A stretch of DNA of 5,184 bases from an uncultured Desulfovibrio sp. (GTDB lineage Bacteria; Desulfobacterota; Desulfovibrionia; Desulfovibrionales; Desulfovibrionaceae), in assembly GCA_947177645.1 (NCBI GenBank), contig CAMWVJ010000113.1, forward strand, positions 1 through 5,184. The letters run 5' to 3'. Shown here one piece after another: positions 4,748 through 5,184 of this stretch (its first letter is position 1; each line of letters starts with the position of its first letter). A program made the position numbers and the translations under genes. The notes below the pieces were generated by a model, which saw only the letters and a program-made list of their open reading frames with translations, had not been told where the DNA came from and searched no databases.

Positions 4748-5184
4748 ATGCCTCCCAAGTACAGCCGAGAATTGCGCGAGCCCGTCGCCCAGGGGCCGCG
4801 CCTGAAGGAACAGTTCCGCACTTCGCCCTGTGAGGGCGCCTGCCCGGCCGGCAATTCCATCCAGAAGATGCAGGCCCTCGCCGAAAAGGGCGATTTCACC
4901 GAGGGGCTGCGCTATCTCAGGGCAAAAAATCCCTTCCCCGGGGTCACCGGCCGGGTCTGCCCGCATTTCTGCATGGGCGCCTGCAACCGCAACAACCTCG
5001 AGGGCGCCGTCAACACCCGCGCCCTTGAGCGCGCCTGCGCCGACATGGCCGAGCGCGGGGCCGTGCTCTTCCGCAACCGGCCGGCCACCGGCAAGAAAGT
5101 GGCCGTCATCGGCGGCGGCCCCGCCGGCCTCACCAGCGCCTACTTCCTCGCGCTGCTCGGCAATGCCGTGACCAGCTACGAGGC
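4748..5184 (+). CDS. GltD-like NAD(P)/FAD oxidoreductase with N-terminal Fe-S domain (partial, 3' end outside window)
   Basis: The first 145 codons of a protein related to the glutamate synthase small subunit, DsrL and the N-terminal part of dihydropyrimidine dehydrogenase. It remains open to the window end. The ATG at 4748 has an excellent AAGGAG (4735-4740) 7 nt upstream and lies 26 nt after the flavoprotein stop, so the two are almost certainly one operon. The Fe-S domain shows CEGACP (C28, C32) and RVCPHFCMGAC (C71, C75, C79). The FAD Rossmann motif VAVIGGGPAGLTSAYFL begins at 118, with G122-x-G124-x-x-G127. The first two cysteines of the classical GltD first-cluster motif (C-x2-C-x4-C-x3-CP) are missing, so only the second cluster may be complete. 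Proteins of this type move electrons between NAD(P)H and a partner via flavin and Fe-S centres; here the partner is probably the preceding flavoprotein. It is not an assimilatory glutamate synthase by context, as no large GltB subunit is visible. Confidence 0.85.
   Translation, partial: MPPKYSRELREPVAQGPRLKEQFRTSPCEGACPAGNSIQKMQALAEKGDFTEGLRYLRAKNPFPGVTGRVCPHFCMGACNRNNLEGAVNTRALERACADMAERGAVLFRNRPATGKKVAVIGGGPAGLTSAYFLALLGNAVTSYE

Noticed and set aside
1..5184. CRISPR arrays, tRNA or rRNA genes, insertion sequences, attachment sites
   Set aside because: I saw no regularly spaced repeats, no tRNA-like cloverleaf, no transposase-like protein and no terminal inverted repeats with target duplications. 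The only repeated sequence is the promoter module.

Overview
The window is high-GC DNA with codons ending mostly in G or C. Only the two intergenic promoter regions are AT-rich. The content suggests an anaerobic or facultative bacterium with a redox-rich metabolism: an SLC13-type carboxylate/anion permease, a LysR regulator, a fumarate-reductase/AprA-type flavoprotein and a GltD-like Fe-S/FAD oxidoreductase. A Desulfovibrio/Bilophila-like Desulfovibrionaceae member is my best guess. It rests on gene style and codon use, not on a marker gene, so it is weak.

Layout. Bases 1-51 may hold the tail of an upstream + strand gene. A strong intrinsic terminator follows at 74-117. An AT-rich promoter/operator region (about 147-223) and a GC-rich leader precede the permease gene (327-1808, +). 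Two tandem terminators (1815-1880) follow it. The LysR-type regulator gene (1805-2872, -) is convergent with the permease: the two share a CTAG stop overlap, and the regulator's C-terminal codons run through the permease terminators. A 175-bp divergent intergenic region separates the regulator from the flavoprotein gene (3048-4721, +). That gene is followed after 26 nt, with a good ribosome binding site, by a GltD-like gene (4748 onward), which is cut by the window edge.

The most informative observation is that the promoter regions of the permease and the flavoprotein operon share a long AT-rich module. It comprises TTGGATTTTTTTC, GATTTGACA-N2-ACAGC, and ATGAT-N6-TTCACAAA, with near-identical spacing apart from one 20-bp insertion. 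The two transcription units are therefore probably one regulon, with the intervening LysR protein as the obvious controller.

Inferred system: an anionic substrate enters through the SLC13-like permease and is oxidised or reduced in the cytoplasm by the flavoprotein. The GltD-like protein would link that reaction to NAD(P)H or ferredoxin. The flavoprotein lacks the substrate-binding histidine motifs of true fumarate reductases and the permease lacks canonical SNT motifs, so the substrate is probably not simply fumarate or succinate. I cannot name it from sequence.
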